DNA of 5,200 nucleotides, taken from the NCBI GenBank assembly GCA_017621015.1, contig JAGAUC010000049.1:1-5200 (forward strand), written 5' to 3'. Made by a program: the position numbers and the translations under genes. The DNA comes from Clostridia bacterium (GTDB lineage Bacteria > Bacillota > Clostridia > Oscillospirales > CAG-272). Below the pieces are notes generated by a model that was given only the letters and a program-made list of their open reading frames with translations, was not told the DNA's origin and made no database searches. Of this stretch, positions 1 through 5,200 are shown piece by piece. Positions within the stretch are counted from its first letter, which is position 1. Each line of letters begins with the position of its first letter.

Positions 1-1874
1 AGGAGCAGCTCCTTGCGAAGGAAGAATTCCTTGGCGTTCACCACCGTGCGGCAGGTGTTGCGAATAAAGGCCGCCACGCCGAGGATGCGACGAGCCTCCT
101 TTTGCTTGCAGGCAGGGGCGGTCTTAATCGCTTCGCTGAGAAGCTGACACCCTTCGTCATACAGACGAGCCGCCTCGCGAAAGCCGCTTAGCTCATCCAT
201 AAAGATGCGGTTGGTCTGCGGATCGGTATGCACGTCGAAGACTCGGCCGCGACCGTAGACGGGAGTGGTGATCGTATTTCCGCCGAAGTGAGCATACGGT
301 ACGGTCGGAATCTTGAGATCGGTCCCGGCAAACAACACAAGAGGGTAGGCAGGGCCGATGCGGGCAGGGCCGTATTGATCGTGGCTCTTGGCCGGCATTC
401 TGTCAATGGCGTCGCCGAAGAGACGGTAGGCACGAAGGACCTTATCCCGCCCGGCAGGGCCAAAATCCCGTGTGACGATTGCCTTCAGTACCTCCTCAAG
501 ATTGGGAGTGGGACTGTAAAAGGCCCATTTGGCAAGCTCGCTGATAAAGGAGGGATAGAAGCCGTAGTGATGGCATTCCATGGTTCCGTGCAGACCATAG
601 GTATCGTGGATCTCCCTCATCCTGCGGTAACGCTCCATCCAGCGGTAGGGGGCGGGCAGATAGGGAGCACAACCGATGTCCCAGGTGCGGCCGCCCGTGT
701 TGGTCATAGCATAGAAGCGCAGGCCGTTTTGGGAGGCGTACTCGGCCTCACCGGAGAGATAGCCGCTGGGGCCAATGTTATACAGGGTATAGTCGGCCAC
801 TTGGTGCTCGATTCCACCTCGGACCACCGTTTCCCCCATCTCAAAGGTGGCCTGCAGGGTCACATCCTTTGGCAGGGCGTCAATGAGGGCGCGGCGCGCC
901 TCGGCGGGGGCACGGTTCCAGTTGTAGGACCAGAAAACAATGTCAAGATCCGGGCAACGCTTGCGTGCGATGCGCTTGACAAGATTCAGCCAGATCGGAT
1001 AGTCGTAACACGGCCACCAGCCGGGGCTTGGCTTTCCTGTCACCAGCGGATTTCCCCTTTCGTCACGGTTGTCGAGGCGGCGGATGCCGGTGGTGTTTGG
1101 GTCTTTGCTTGGGAATTCGCAGGACTCACCCACAAAAACAAGGCCCTTGAAGTAGGGGCAACGGTCAAAGAAGCCGCCATACAGGTTTTCGTAAAATTCC
1201 TCTGCGCCCTCATCCTCGGGGTGCAGCTTGTTGGCAAAGTAGCAATAGGCATAGACATCGACTCCCACCGACGCGGCACGGCGGCAAAGGTCATTGAAGT
1301 CGTGATAGCCGTGGGGCGTGATGTCCACATCCTTGATGAGGACAAGCAAGGCCGTGACACCGTGGTGTGCAAGTGCCACGATGTGCTCGGTGGGGTACAT
1401 ATCCAGCCCGTAGCCCGAATGTGCCATACGGGGAGTATAAAGCGAGGTGCGGACCGTATCTGCAAAGGTGAGATAGGGGCCCTCCCTCAGGTTGAGGAGG
1501 TCCTCAAGATAGTAGCCGGCCTGCGCCGCCATACGGGAATCGCTCCCTATAAGCCTTATCCCCTCATCACAGGCGGTAAAGCGGTAGGAGTGCGCGGGCA
1601 GGGTACTGTCCACCCCATAGCGGATGCAGGGGCTATCCCCCGTTATCTCCTCCTCGCGCAGGACGCGCAGGGAGATCTTCATCGAGGTGAAAAAATAATC
1701 CTCAAGGTCACGGGCGGCATGTATAAGAACAGAGTCTGCCTCGCTTGGCAGAATAATCGGATACGTGTTGTCGATTTCCAGCTCGTCCGGATGCGGGCGG
1801 ACATCGGGATTGCGGCGGTCCTTGCGATGAACAACCGAAAGCCGTTCGCGGAACTGATAATGGATTTCCTTCAC
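1..1874 (-). CDS. Glycoside hydrolase-like protein (GH20/GH67-type N-terminal domain plus TIM-barrel-like core), C-terminus cut by window edge
   Basis: Seen: 624 complete residues from a GTG start, with the 3' end beyond base 1. Residues about 37-135 look like the small alpha/beta domain that precedes the barrel in GH20, GH67 and related enzymes (YPIILPSEAD at 39-47, a run ending in SDSRMAAQAGYYLEDLL at 111-127). From about 149 a TIM-barrel-like region follows, with strand-like segments ALLVLIKDVD (175-184), VDVYAYCYF (205-213), FKGLVFVGESCEF (242-254), DIVFWSYNWN (311-320) and TLQATFEMGE (339-348). The tail from about 460 is helical (TRDFGPAGRDKVLRAYRLF, 468-486) and includes GPARIGPAYPL (502-512). 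There is no signal peptide or membrane segment, so it is probably cytoplasmic. Catalytic residues are not assigned; E250 and E345 lie at strand ends and are candidates only. Start choice: an in-frame ATG at 1910 would add 12 residues but lacks a good ribosome binding site, whereas AGGAGG sits 8 bases before the GTG. The gene lies 51 bases after metF on the same strand without an obvious terminator, so it may be cotranscribed. Substrate unknown; family placement is from memory of fold-level patterns. Confidence 0.72.
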   Translation of the reverse strand, partial: MKEIHYQFRERLSVVHRKDRRNPDVRPHPDELEIDNTYPIILPSEADSVLIHAARDLEDYFFTSMKISLRVLREEEITGDSPCIRYGVDSTLPAHSYRFTACDEGIRLIGSDSRMAAQAGYYLEDLLNLREGPYLTFADTVRTSLYTPRMAHSGYGLDMYPTEHIVALAHHGVTALLVLIKDVDITPHGYHDFNDLCRRAASVGVDVYAYCYFANKLHPEDEGAEEFYENLYGGFFDRCPYFKGLVFVGESCEFPSKDPNTTGIRRLDNRDERGNPLVTGKPSPGWWPCYDYPIWLNLVKRIARKRCPDLDIVFWSYNWNRAPAEARRALIDALPKDVTLQATFEMGETVVRGGIEHQVADYTLYNIGPSGYLSGEAEYASQNGLRFYAMTNTGGRTWDIGCAPYLPAPYRWMERYRRMREIHDTYGLHGTMECHHYGFYPSFISELAKWAFYSPTPNLEEVLKAIVTRDFGPAGRDKVLRAYRLFGDAIDRMPAKSHDQYGPARIGPAYPLVLFAGTDLKIPTVPYAHFGGNTITTPVYGRGRVFDVHTDPQTNRIFMDELSGFREAARLYDEGCQLLSEAIKTAPACKQKEARRILGVAAFIRNTCRTVVNAKEFFLRKELL

Positions 1875-1882
1875 GGTGACTT

Positions 1883-1888
1883 CCTCCT
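1883..1888 (-). promoter_or_regulatory. Shine-Dalgarno AGGAGG that decides the GTG start of the GH-like gene
   Basis: A full AGGAGG on the minus strand, with an 8-base spacer (AAGTCACC) to GTG at 1874-1872. The ATG 36 bases upstream (1910-1908) has only an AAGG about 13 bases before it. The SD would lie inside the coding region if that ATG were used, so the GTG is preferred. Confidence 0.75.
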
Positions 1889-1925
1889 GATAGAGATTGG
1901 TCAATGCCATTATGGCGAAAGGGCC

Positions 1926-2804
1926 TTATGCGTCCAGAACGTGAGAGAGGTTTGCCAGAATGCTCTTGGCAACGTCGGGCTTGTTCATGGTGTAGACGTG
2001 CACGTTGCTTATGCCGGCGGCAAAGAGGTCGAGGATCTGGTCGGTGGCATAGGCAATGCCTGCCTGCTTCATCGCGTCGGGCTTGTCGCCGAATTTATCC
2101 ACAAGGTCAAGGAAGCGGCGAGGCATAAAGGAGCCCGAAAGCTTAAGCGCGCGCTCGATCTGCTTTTTGTCGGTAATGGGCATAATGCCGGGGATGACGG
2201 GCACGGAAATGCCGGCCTCGCGGATGCGGTAGAGAAAGCGGTAGAGCAGGTTGTTATCGAAAAACATCTGCGTGGTGAGAAAATCGCAGCCTGCATCCAC
2301 CTTTTCCCGAAGGTAGCGGATATCCTCGGTCTGATTGGCGCTTTCGGGGTGCGATTCGGGGTAGCAGGCGCCGCCGATGCAGAAATCGTAGCCGCTTTCC
2401 TTTAGCTCGCGCACAAGCTCTGCGGCGTGGCGGTAATCCCACGTGCTACGATCCTCATGGAGACGGTCGGCGGGAATGTCGCCGCGAAGTGCCATAACGT
2501 TTCGGATACCGGCGGCGTGGATCTGCTCGATCTTCTCCTTGACGGTCTGCCGTGTGGAGGAAACGCAGGTCAGGTGTGCCAGCGTGGGGACACCGTATTT
2601 TTCGTGAATGTTTTTGGCAATGTCCAGCGTGTATTGGCTGGTGCCGCCGCCCGCGCCATAGGTGACGCTCATAAAGGCGGGGGAAAGGCTCGCGATCTCC
2701 TCGGTGGCCTCCCTTACGCTGTCAAAGGCCATATCGGTCTTGGGGGGGAACACCTCAAAGGAGAGGGTCAGCCTGTCCTGGTGTAAAAGCTCGGTCAGCT
2801 TCAT
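1926..2804 (-). CDS. metF: 5,10-methylenetetrahydrofolate reductase (MetF/MTHFR)
   Basis: Reduces 5,10-methylene-THF to 5-methyl-THF with a flavin cofactor, supplying the methyl group for methionine synthesis; cytoplasmic. The protein is 292 residues, the normal length of single-domain bacterial MetF (a TIM barrel). Family signatures are seen in order: SFEVFPPKT at 15-23, where E17 matches the catalytic Glu28 of E. coli MetF; SVTYGAGGGT at 46-55; LTCVSSTR at 78-85; ALRGD at 105-109, where D109 matches the FAD-contacting Asp120; CYPESHP at 147-153; TTQMFFD at 177-183, where Q179 matches the folate-binding Gln183; PGIMPI at 205-210; and a closing GISNVHVYTMN at 264-274. The start is supported by AAGGAG with a 7-base spacer. 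Its ATG overlaps the TGA of the TtcA-family gene (ATGA), which suggests translational coupling. No MetV-like partner gene is visible. The electron donor (NADH, NADPH or a ferredoxin-linked system) cannot be read from the sequence. Confidence 0.96.
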   Translation of the reverse strand: MKLTELLHQDRLTLSFEVFPPKTDMAFDSVREATEEIASLSPAFMSVTYGAGGGTSQYTLDIAKNIHEKYGVPTLAHLTCVSSTRQTVKEKIEQIHAAGIRNVMALRGDIPADRLHEDRSTWDYRHAAELVRELKESGYDFCIGGACYPESHPESANQTEDIRYLREKVDAGCDFLTTQMFFDNNLLYRFLYRIREAGISVPVIPGIMPITDKKQIERALKLSGSFMPRRFLDLVDKFGDKPDAMKQAGIAYATDQILDLFAAGISNVHVYTMNKPDVAKSILANLSHVLDA

Positions 2805-3571
2805 TCGGGATCTCCTTCCTCATAATGCTTTTTGCCGGCCATACGGCCGAATTCCTTAAAGCCGTCGATCTCGCCGCGCTGTATCGCACCGAAGATGCGG
2901 TAGCGAAGGCCCTTATTGTTTCGCTCAAGATCCAGCAGCAGCTTATTCATCTCGGCGCGCTCGGTGTTGCCGTCAGCGGGGCAGGGAGACTTGATAACGG
3001 GGAGGTTCAGCTTTTGCGCAAAGTAGCGCGCGTCCTTTTCGGGCATATAGATCATCGGGCGAATGAGCGTGATGTCCATGCGCGATAGGTAGATGACGGG
3101 GCTGAAGCATCCAAGCCGTCCCTCAAAAAAGAGGTTAAGCATAAAGGTGTCCACCACATCGTCAAAATGGTGTCCGAGCGCCACGGCGGTACAGCCAAGC
3201 TCCTTGGCCGCCTTATGGAGCGCGCCGCGCCGCATCTTGGCGCACAGCGAGCAGGGGCTGGGCTCCTTCCGCACTTCAAAAATGATCTTATAGATCTCGG
3301 TCGGTACGATGTGATAGGGGACATCCAGCGACTCACACAGCTCCCTTATGGGGGTGAGATCCATTCCGCCCTCAAAGCCCATATCAATGGTGATGGCGCA
3401 AAGCTCAAATTTGTTGGGGTAGAAGCGCCTGAGCTCCGAGAGGGCGCACAAAAGCGTGAGCGAGTCCTTGCCGCCCGAAATGCCGACGGCGATCTTTTCG
3501 CCCTCGCGGATCATGCTGTAGTCATCGACCGCGCGGCGCGTATAGCTTAAAATGCGTTTAATATGTTCCAT
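2801..3571 (-). CDS. ttcA: TtcA-family PP-loop ATPase, probable tRNA 2-thiocytidine synthetase or related tRNA thiolase
   Basis: Known family: TtcA adenylates cytidine 32 of certain tRNAs and inserts sulfur with the help of a [4Fe-4S] cluster. Seen: 256 residues, shorter than the roughly 311 of E. coli TtcA. The PP-loop SGGKDS is at 32-37, in the strand context KIAVGISGGKDSLTLL. A CSLC pair (C107, C110) sits in the position of E. coli Cys122/Cys125, and C197 in SPCPADGN matches the third cluster ligand. The family block ALGHHFDDVVDTFMLNLFFEG is at 131-151 and RPMIYMPEKD at 171-180. All three putative Fe-S ligands are present, so the enzyme looks intact. It starts 9 bases after the trmN6 stop; the SD is a modest AAAAGG about 12 bases upstream. 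The TtcA subfamily assignment is strong. The exact tRNA position and nucleotide modified in a clostridial host are inference. Confidence 0.88.
   Translation of the reverse strand: MEHIKRILSYTRRAVDDYSMIREGEKIAVGISGGKDSLTLLCALSELRRFYPNKFELCAITIDMGFEGGMDLTPIRELCESLDVPYHIVPTEIYKIIFEVRKEPSPCSLCAKMRRGALHKAAKELGCTAVALGHHFDDVVDTFMLNLFFEGRLGCFSPVIYLSRMDITLIRPMIYMPEKDARYFAQKLNLPVIKSPCPADGNTERAEMNKLLLDLERNNKGLRYRIFGAIQRGEIDGFKEFGRMAGKKHYEEGDPE
2812..2817 (-). promoter_or_regulatory. Ribosome binding site AAGGAG of metF, inside the end of the upstream gene
   Basis: AAGGAG lies 7 bases before the metF ATG (2804-2802) and within the last codons of the TtcA-family gene, whose TGA is 2803-2801. The four-base ATGA overlap and the internal SD suggest coupled translation of the two genes. 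Confidence 0.7.
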
Positions 3572-3580
3572 TTTGGTGTG

Positions 3581-4351
3581 TTACCTTTTAAAAAAATCTT
3601 CAAAGGAGCAGGTCTCGTAAATGTGTGCGGCATCGGTGCTTTGCCGGCCGTCCCCATCTGTCAGAATCAGCGGGCGCGTGAGTGTCAGCGACGGAGCTGC
3701 GCCTTTTTTTGCCTCGATCAGCGCCATAGAGGGGGTGGCGCCCACGGTGGCGTGGACTAGCGTCATGCGCTTGGGCTCAAGCTTATGGTGTCGCATGGCC
3801 GTGAGCAGGTCCACAAGGCGGTCGGGGCGGTAAACACAGTAAAATTTTCCGCCGTATTTGAGTGTGGAGGCTGCGGCACGGCAAAAATCCGAAATATCTC
3901 CGCACACCTCGTGTCGGGCAATGAATTTGGCATCGCTCGGGTTGGGCTTGCCGGAATCCACCGTCATATACGGGGGGTTGGAGAGTACCACGTCGGCACA
4001 CTCTGCCGTAAGTAGGGGCGACGGAAGTGCTCGCACGTCCAGGTGGAGAGCCCGGATGCGCTCGGACTCTCCGTTCAGGGAGGCGTTTCGCGCAATCAGG
4101 TCGCAAAAGTCCTTTTGCACCTCGACGGCAATTGCCCTTTGGATCTTATTTCTTGCCAGCAAAAGCAAGGGCAAAATGCCTGTGCCGCTTCCGAGGTCGA
4201 CGGCGAGAGCCGAGGGCGAGGCAGAGATATATGCGGCCAGCAGATACGCGTCGGTGCCAAAGGTCAGCCCATCCTTTTTGCTGATCAGCCGTATGTTTTC
4301 GTTCACAGTTTCGATCTTCTCGTTTTGATTGTCTATGAGAAACTCGGACAT
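3581..4351 (-). CDS. trmN6: tRNA1(Val) (adenine(37)-N6)-methyltransferase family protein (TrmN6/YfiC/YabB)
   Basis: A Rossmann-fold, SAM-dependent N6-adenine methyltransferase of 256 residues. E. coli members methylate A37 next to the anticodon of tRNA1(Val); the Bacillus homologue is YabB. Seen: the N-terminal family block RLISKKDGLTFGTDAYLLAA (21-40), SAM-binding motif I DLGSGTG (52-58), an acidic residue ending the second strand (E77 in AIAVEVQ), D105 in the third strand, and the catalytic NPPY (125-128), which is typical of amino-group methylation. A following GGKFYCVYRPDRL (168-179) also fits the family. The start is supported by GGAAAGGA, ending 6 bases before the ATG. It is the first gene of a packed run with the TtcA-family gene (9-base gap) and metF, and pairing with another tRNA modification gene fits the role. 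Oddly, only 17 bases separate its ATG from a strong terminator. The precise tRNA target in this host is inferred. Confidence 0.9.
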   Translation of the reverse strand: MSEFLIDNQNEKIETVNENIRLISKKDGLTFGTDAYLLAAYISASPSALAVDLGSGTGILPLLLLARNKIQRAIAVEVQKDFCDLIARNASLNGESERIRALHLDVRALPSPLLTAECADVVLSNPPYMTVDSGKPNPSDAKFIARHEVCGDISDFCRAAASTLKYGGKFYCVYRPDRLVDLLTAMRHHKLEPKRMTLVHATVGATPSMALIEAKKGAAPSLTLTRPLILTDGDGRQSTDAAHIYETCSFEDFFKR

Positions 4352-4368
4352 TGCTTTTCCTTTCCACG

Positions 4369-4403
4369 AAAAAAGCCGAAGCGCTTAAGGCTTCGGCTTT
4401 TTT
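4369..4403 (-). terminator. Strong Rho-independent terminator after the ferredoxin gene (potentially bidirectional)
   Basis: A GC-rich stem GCCGAAGC (4375-4382) pairs with GCTTCGGC (4390-4397) around a 7-base loop, and is extended by A6/T6 arms to 14 pairs. On the minus strand it ends in six T residues (4374-4369), 8 bases beyond the ferredoxin stop. The T tract at 4398-4403 would also serve plus-strand transcription, though no plus-strand gene is seen here. Confidence 0.9.
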
Positions 4404-4411
4404 GAGATATG

Positions 4412-4582
4412 TTACTCAGCCTTGGGTGCGCCAACAGGGCAGTTGTCTGCACATGCGCCACAATCGATGCACTTCTCAGCGTCGATTACGTATACGCCAT
4501 CACCCTCGGTAATTGCCTCAACGGGGCATTCGGGAGCGCAAGCGCCACAAGCGATGCAATCTTCAGAAATCTTGTAAGCCAT
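4412..4582 (-). CDS. Clostridial-type 2[4Fe-4S] ferredoxin
   Basis: A small soluble electron carrier of 56 residues, the usual length of clostridial 8Fe ferredoxins. Two cluster motifs are complete: C9-x2-C12-x2-C15-x3-C19-P and C38-x2-C41-x2-C44-x3-C48-P, each with the typical CxACGAC or CxDCGAC pattern, and the two halves show internal pseudo-symmetry. The middle segment AITEGDGVYVIDAEKC is standard for the family. The start at 4582 (MAYKISEDC) is chosen because GGAGG lies 8 bases upstream; a TTG at 4597 in the same frame lies just before this SD and would make the SD coding. It is very acidic, as expected. It appears monocistronic, with its own promoter (about 4616-4644) and terminator (4369-4403). 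Its redox partners are not indicated by the neighbours; pyruvate:ferredoxin oxidoreductase and hydrogenase are the usual ones in Clostridia. Confidence 0.96.
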   Translation of the reverse strand: MAYKISEDCIACGACAPECPVEAITEGDGVYVIDAEKCIDCGACADNCPVGAPKAE

Positions 4583-4590
4583 GATAAGTC

Positions 4591-4595
4591 CCTCC
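4591..4595 (-). promoter_or_regulatory. Ribosome binding site GGAGG of the ferredoxin gene
   Basis: GGAGG with an 8-base spacer (GACTTATC) to the ATG at 4582-4580. It rules out the upstream in-frame TTG (4597-4595) as the start. Confidence 0.85.
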
Positions 4596-4615
4596 AAATT
4601 AGAATTTGATACCCT

Positions 4616-4644
4616 ATTGTATCACATTTTTTTGATTTTGCATA
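4616..4644 (-). promoter_or_regulatory. Probable vegetative (sigma-A type) promoter of the ferredoxin gene
   Basis: Minus strand: -10 TACAAT (4621-4616, 5 of 6 to consensus) preceded by the extended element TGA (4624-4622), with a 17-base spacer to a poor -35 TATGCA (4644-4639, 3 of 6). The expected transcription start is near 4609, giving a leader of about 27 bases that holds the GGAGG. A-tracts immediately upstream (4649-4680) could act as an UP element. Motif reading only. Confidence 0.65.
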
Positions 4645-4648
4645 GTCC

Positions 4649-4680
4649 TTTTTGAAAAAAACTTTAATTTTTTTCAAAAA
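4649..4680. repeat. Perfect 13-base AT-rich inverted repeat between ricT and the ferredoxin gene
   Basis: On the plus strand TTTTTGAAAAAAA (4649-4661) and TTTTTTTCAAAAA (4668-4680) are exact reverse complements around a 6-base loop CTTTAA. Only one G:C pair is present per arm, so as a terminator of ricT (which ends 7 bases away) it would be weak. It ends 4 bases before the -35 of the ferredoxin promoter. It could be a weak terminator, an UP-like A-tract region, or a regulator-binding palindrome. Confidence 0.7.
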
Positions 4681-4686
4681 CAGGGG

Positions 4687-5200
4687 TCAGTCCTCCTTGG
4701 AATCGTCGGCCTCGTCCTTTTCGGCGCGTCTGGGACGAGTAAGAACGGTCACGTTATCGCGGTGGTAGGCCTTGGGGATGGGCGGATCCACGTTTTTAAG
4801 TCTAACCTTGATAAAGCCGGTAAGGGGTGAGACCTCGCAAACCGTGCCGACGCCGTCGGGAGTCTTTATCTCGGAATCCAAGGGGGGTGTGCGCTTCAGC
4901 TCCTCCTCATAGGTCTTATGCTCGTAGCGGAGACAGCACATCAGGCGTCCGCAGTTGCCCGAGATCTTGGAGGAATTGAGCGACAGATTTTGCTCCTTGG
5001 CCATTTTGATCGAGACCTGACCAAAGTTGGAAAGGAAGCTCGAGCAGCAAAGGGGACGGCCGCAAACGCCGAGACCGCCGATCAGCTTGGCCTCGTCGCG
5101 GATACCGATCTGGCGAAGCTCAATACGGGTGCGGAACACCGACGCGAGGTCCTTCACAAGCTCGCGGAAGTCGACTCTGCCCGCCGAGGTGAAGTAAAAC
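4687..5200 (-). CDS. ricT: RicT/YaaT, PSP1-domain protein of the RicAFT complex (5' end outside window)
   Basis: In Bacillus subtilis RicT (YaaT) joins RicA and RicF in an Fe-S-containing complex that directs RNase Y in mRNA maturation and affects sporulation, competence and biofilm formation. Seen: the C-terminal 170 residues, beginning mid-domain with FYFTSAGRVDFRELVKDLAS. The GTG at 5157 is an internal valine, not the start, because the conserved PSP1 sequence continues upstream to the window edge. The hallmark cysteines are present: CGRPLCC (visible residues 46-52) and CGRLMCC (83-89), both C-x4-CC, separated by SIKMAKEQNLSLNSSKISG. These correspond to the Cys positions that bind [4Fe-4S] clusters in the Bacillus complex. 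A C-terminal barrel-like stretch (TPDGVGTVCEV to RDNVTVL) and a charged, probably disordered tail (EKDEADDSKED) follow. The partners RicA and RicF are not in the window. Confidence 0.94.
   Translation of the reverse strand, partial: FYFTSAGRVDFRELVKDLASVFRTRIELRQIGIRDEAKLIGGLGVCGRPLCCSSFLSNFGQVSIKMAKEQNLSLNSSKISGNCGRLMCCLRYEHKTYEEELKRTPPLDSEIKTPDGVGTVCEVSPLTGFIKVRLKNVDPPIPKAYHRDNVTVLTRPRRAEKDEADDSKED

Noticed and set aside
1040..1465. A minus-strand 141-codon open frame inside the GH-like gene
   Set aside because: It is an alternative frame of the GH-like gene, rich in Arg/Ser/Pro/Thr, with no ribosome binding site or domain.
1909..1919. Palindrome GCCATAATGGC between metF and the GH-like gene as a terminator
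   Set aside because: The arms are only 3 pairs with a workable loop and there is no T tract.
1900..1940. A separate promoter for the GH-like gene (CATAAT at 1914-1909)
   Set aside because: The -10-like hexamer has no acceptable -35 at 16-18 bases, so I do not call it. Cotranscription with metF is as likely.
228..2405. A 725-codon plus-strand open frame antisense to the GH-like gene and metF
   Set aside because: It runs in exact codon register opposite both real genes. Its openness follows from those genes avoiding TTA, CTA and TCA codons. The translation has no recognisable domain, and it crosses the gene boundary, while the minus strand carries clear families and ribosome binding sites.
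3783..4405. Several plus- and minus-strand open frames overlapping trmN6
   Set aside because: These are shadows of trmN6, without family motifs, ribosome binding sites or consistent codon use.
4583..4597. TTG start of the ferredoxin at 4597
   Set aside because: The TTG lies just before GGAGG, which would then be coding, and the family normally begins MAYKI at the ATG at 4582.
4687..5157. Start of ricT at 5157
   Set aside because: The codon is GTG within a conserved PSP1 stretch (visible upstream residues FYFTSAGRVDFREL are in frame and family-typical), so the gene continues past the window edge.

Overview
All supported genes lie on the minus strand, so transcription runs from high to low coordinates. 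The window suggests a gut-type clostridial (Firmicutes/Bacillota) chromosome, probably Oscillospiraceae/Ruminococcaceae-like. The evidence is a RicT/YaaT (PSP1) protein with its two Cys-rich motifs, a 56-residue clostridial 2[4Fe-4S] ferredoxin, a YabB-type TrmN6, strong AGGAGG/GGAGG ribosome binding sites, and GC-rich coding DNA set against very AT-rich intergenic DNA. The taxonomic placement is inference.

Layout in the direction of transcription: (1) the C-terminal 170 residues of ricT (5200 to 4687, 5' end outside the window); (2) a 104-base AT-rich gap holding a perfect 13-base inverted repeat and a good extended -10 promoter; (3) a small ferredoxin gene (4582 to 4412) followed 8 bases later by a strong bidirectional-looking intrinsic terminator (4403 to 4369); (4) a tightly packed run of trmN6 (4351 to 3581), a TtcA-family tRNA thiolase (3571 to 2801) and metF (2804 to 1926, ATGA overlap with ttcA); (5) after 51 bases, a large glycoside-hydrolase-like gene (1874 to 1, C-terminus outside the window).

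The genes are mostly housekeeping. RicT is known from Bacillus as part of the RicAFT Fe-S complex that steers RNase Y. TrmN6 and TtcA modify tRNA. MetF makes 5-methyl-THF for methionine synthesis. Three of the products (RicT, ferredoxin, TtcA) carry Fe-S-type cysteine motifs, which may be more than chance, but the sequence alone does not prove a joint pathway. The order ricT - (insert) - trmN6 recalls the Bacillus subtilis yaaT-yabA-yabB segment, with ferredoxin in the yabA position.

The two points most worth a second look are the strong terminator placed only 17 bases before the trmN6 start codon, with no room for a promoter behind it, and the uncharacterised GH-like protein at the end of a tRNA/folate gene run. 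I saw no mobile element, CRISPR array, RNA gene or clear novel multi-gene system.
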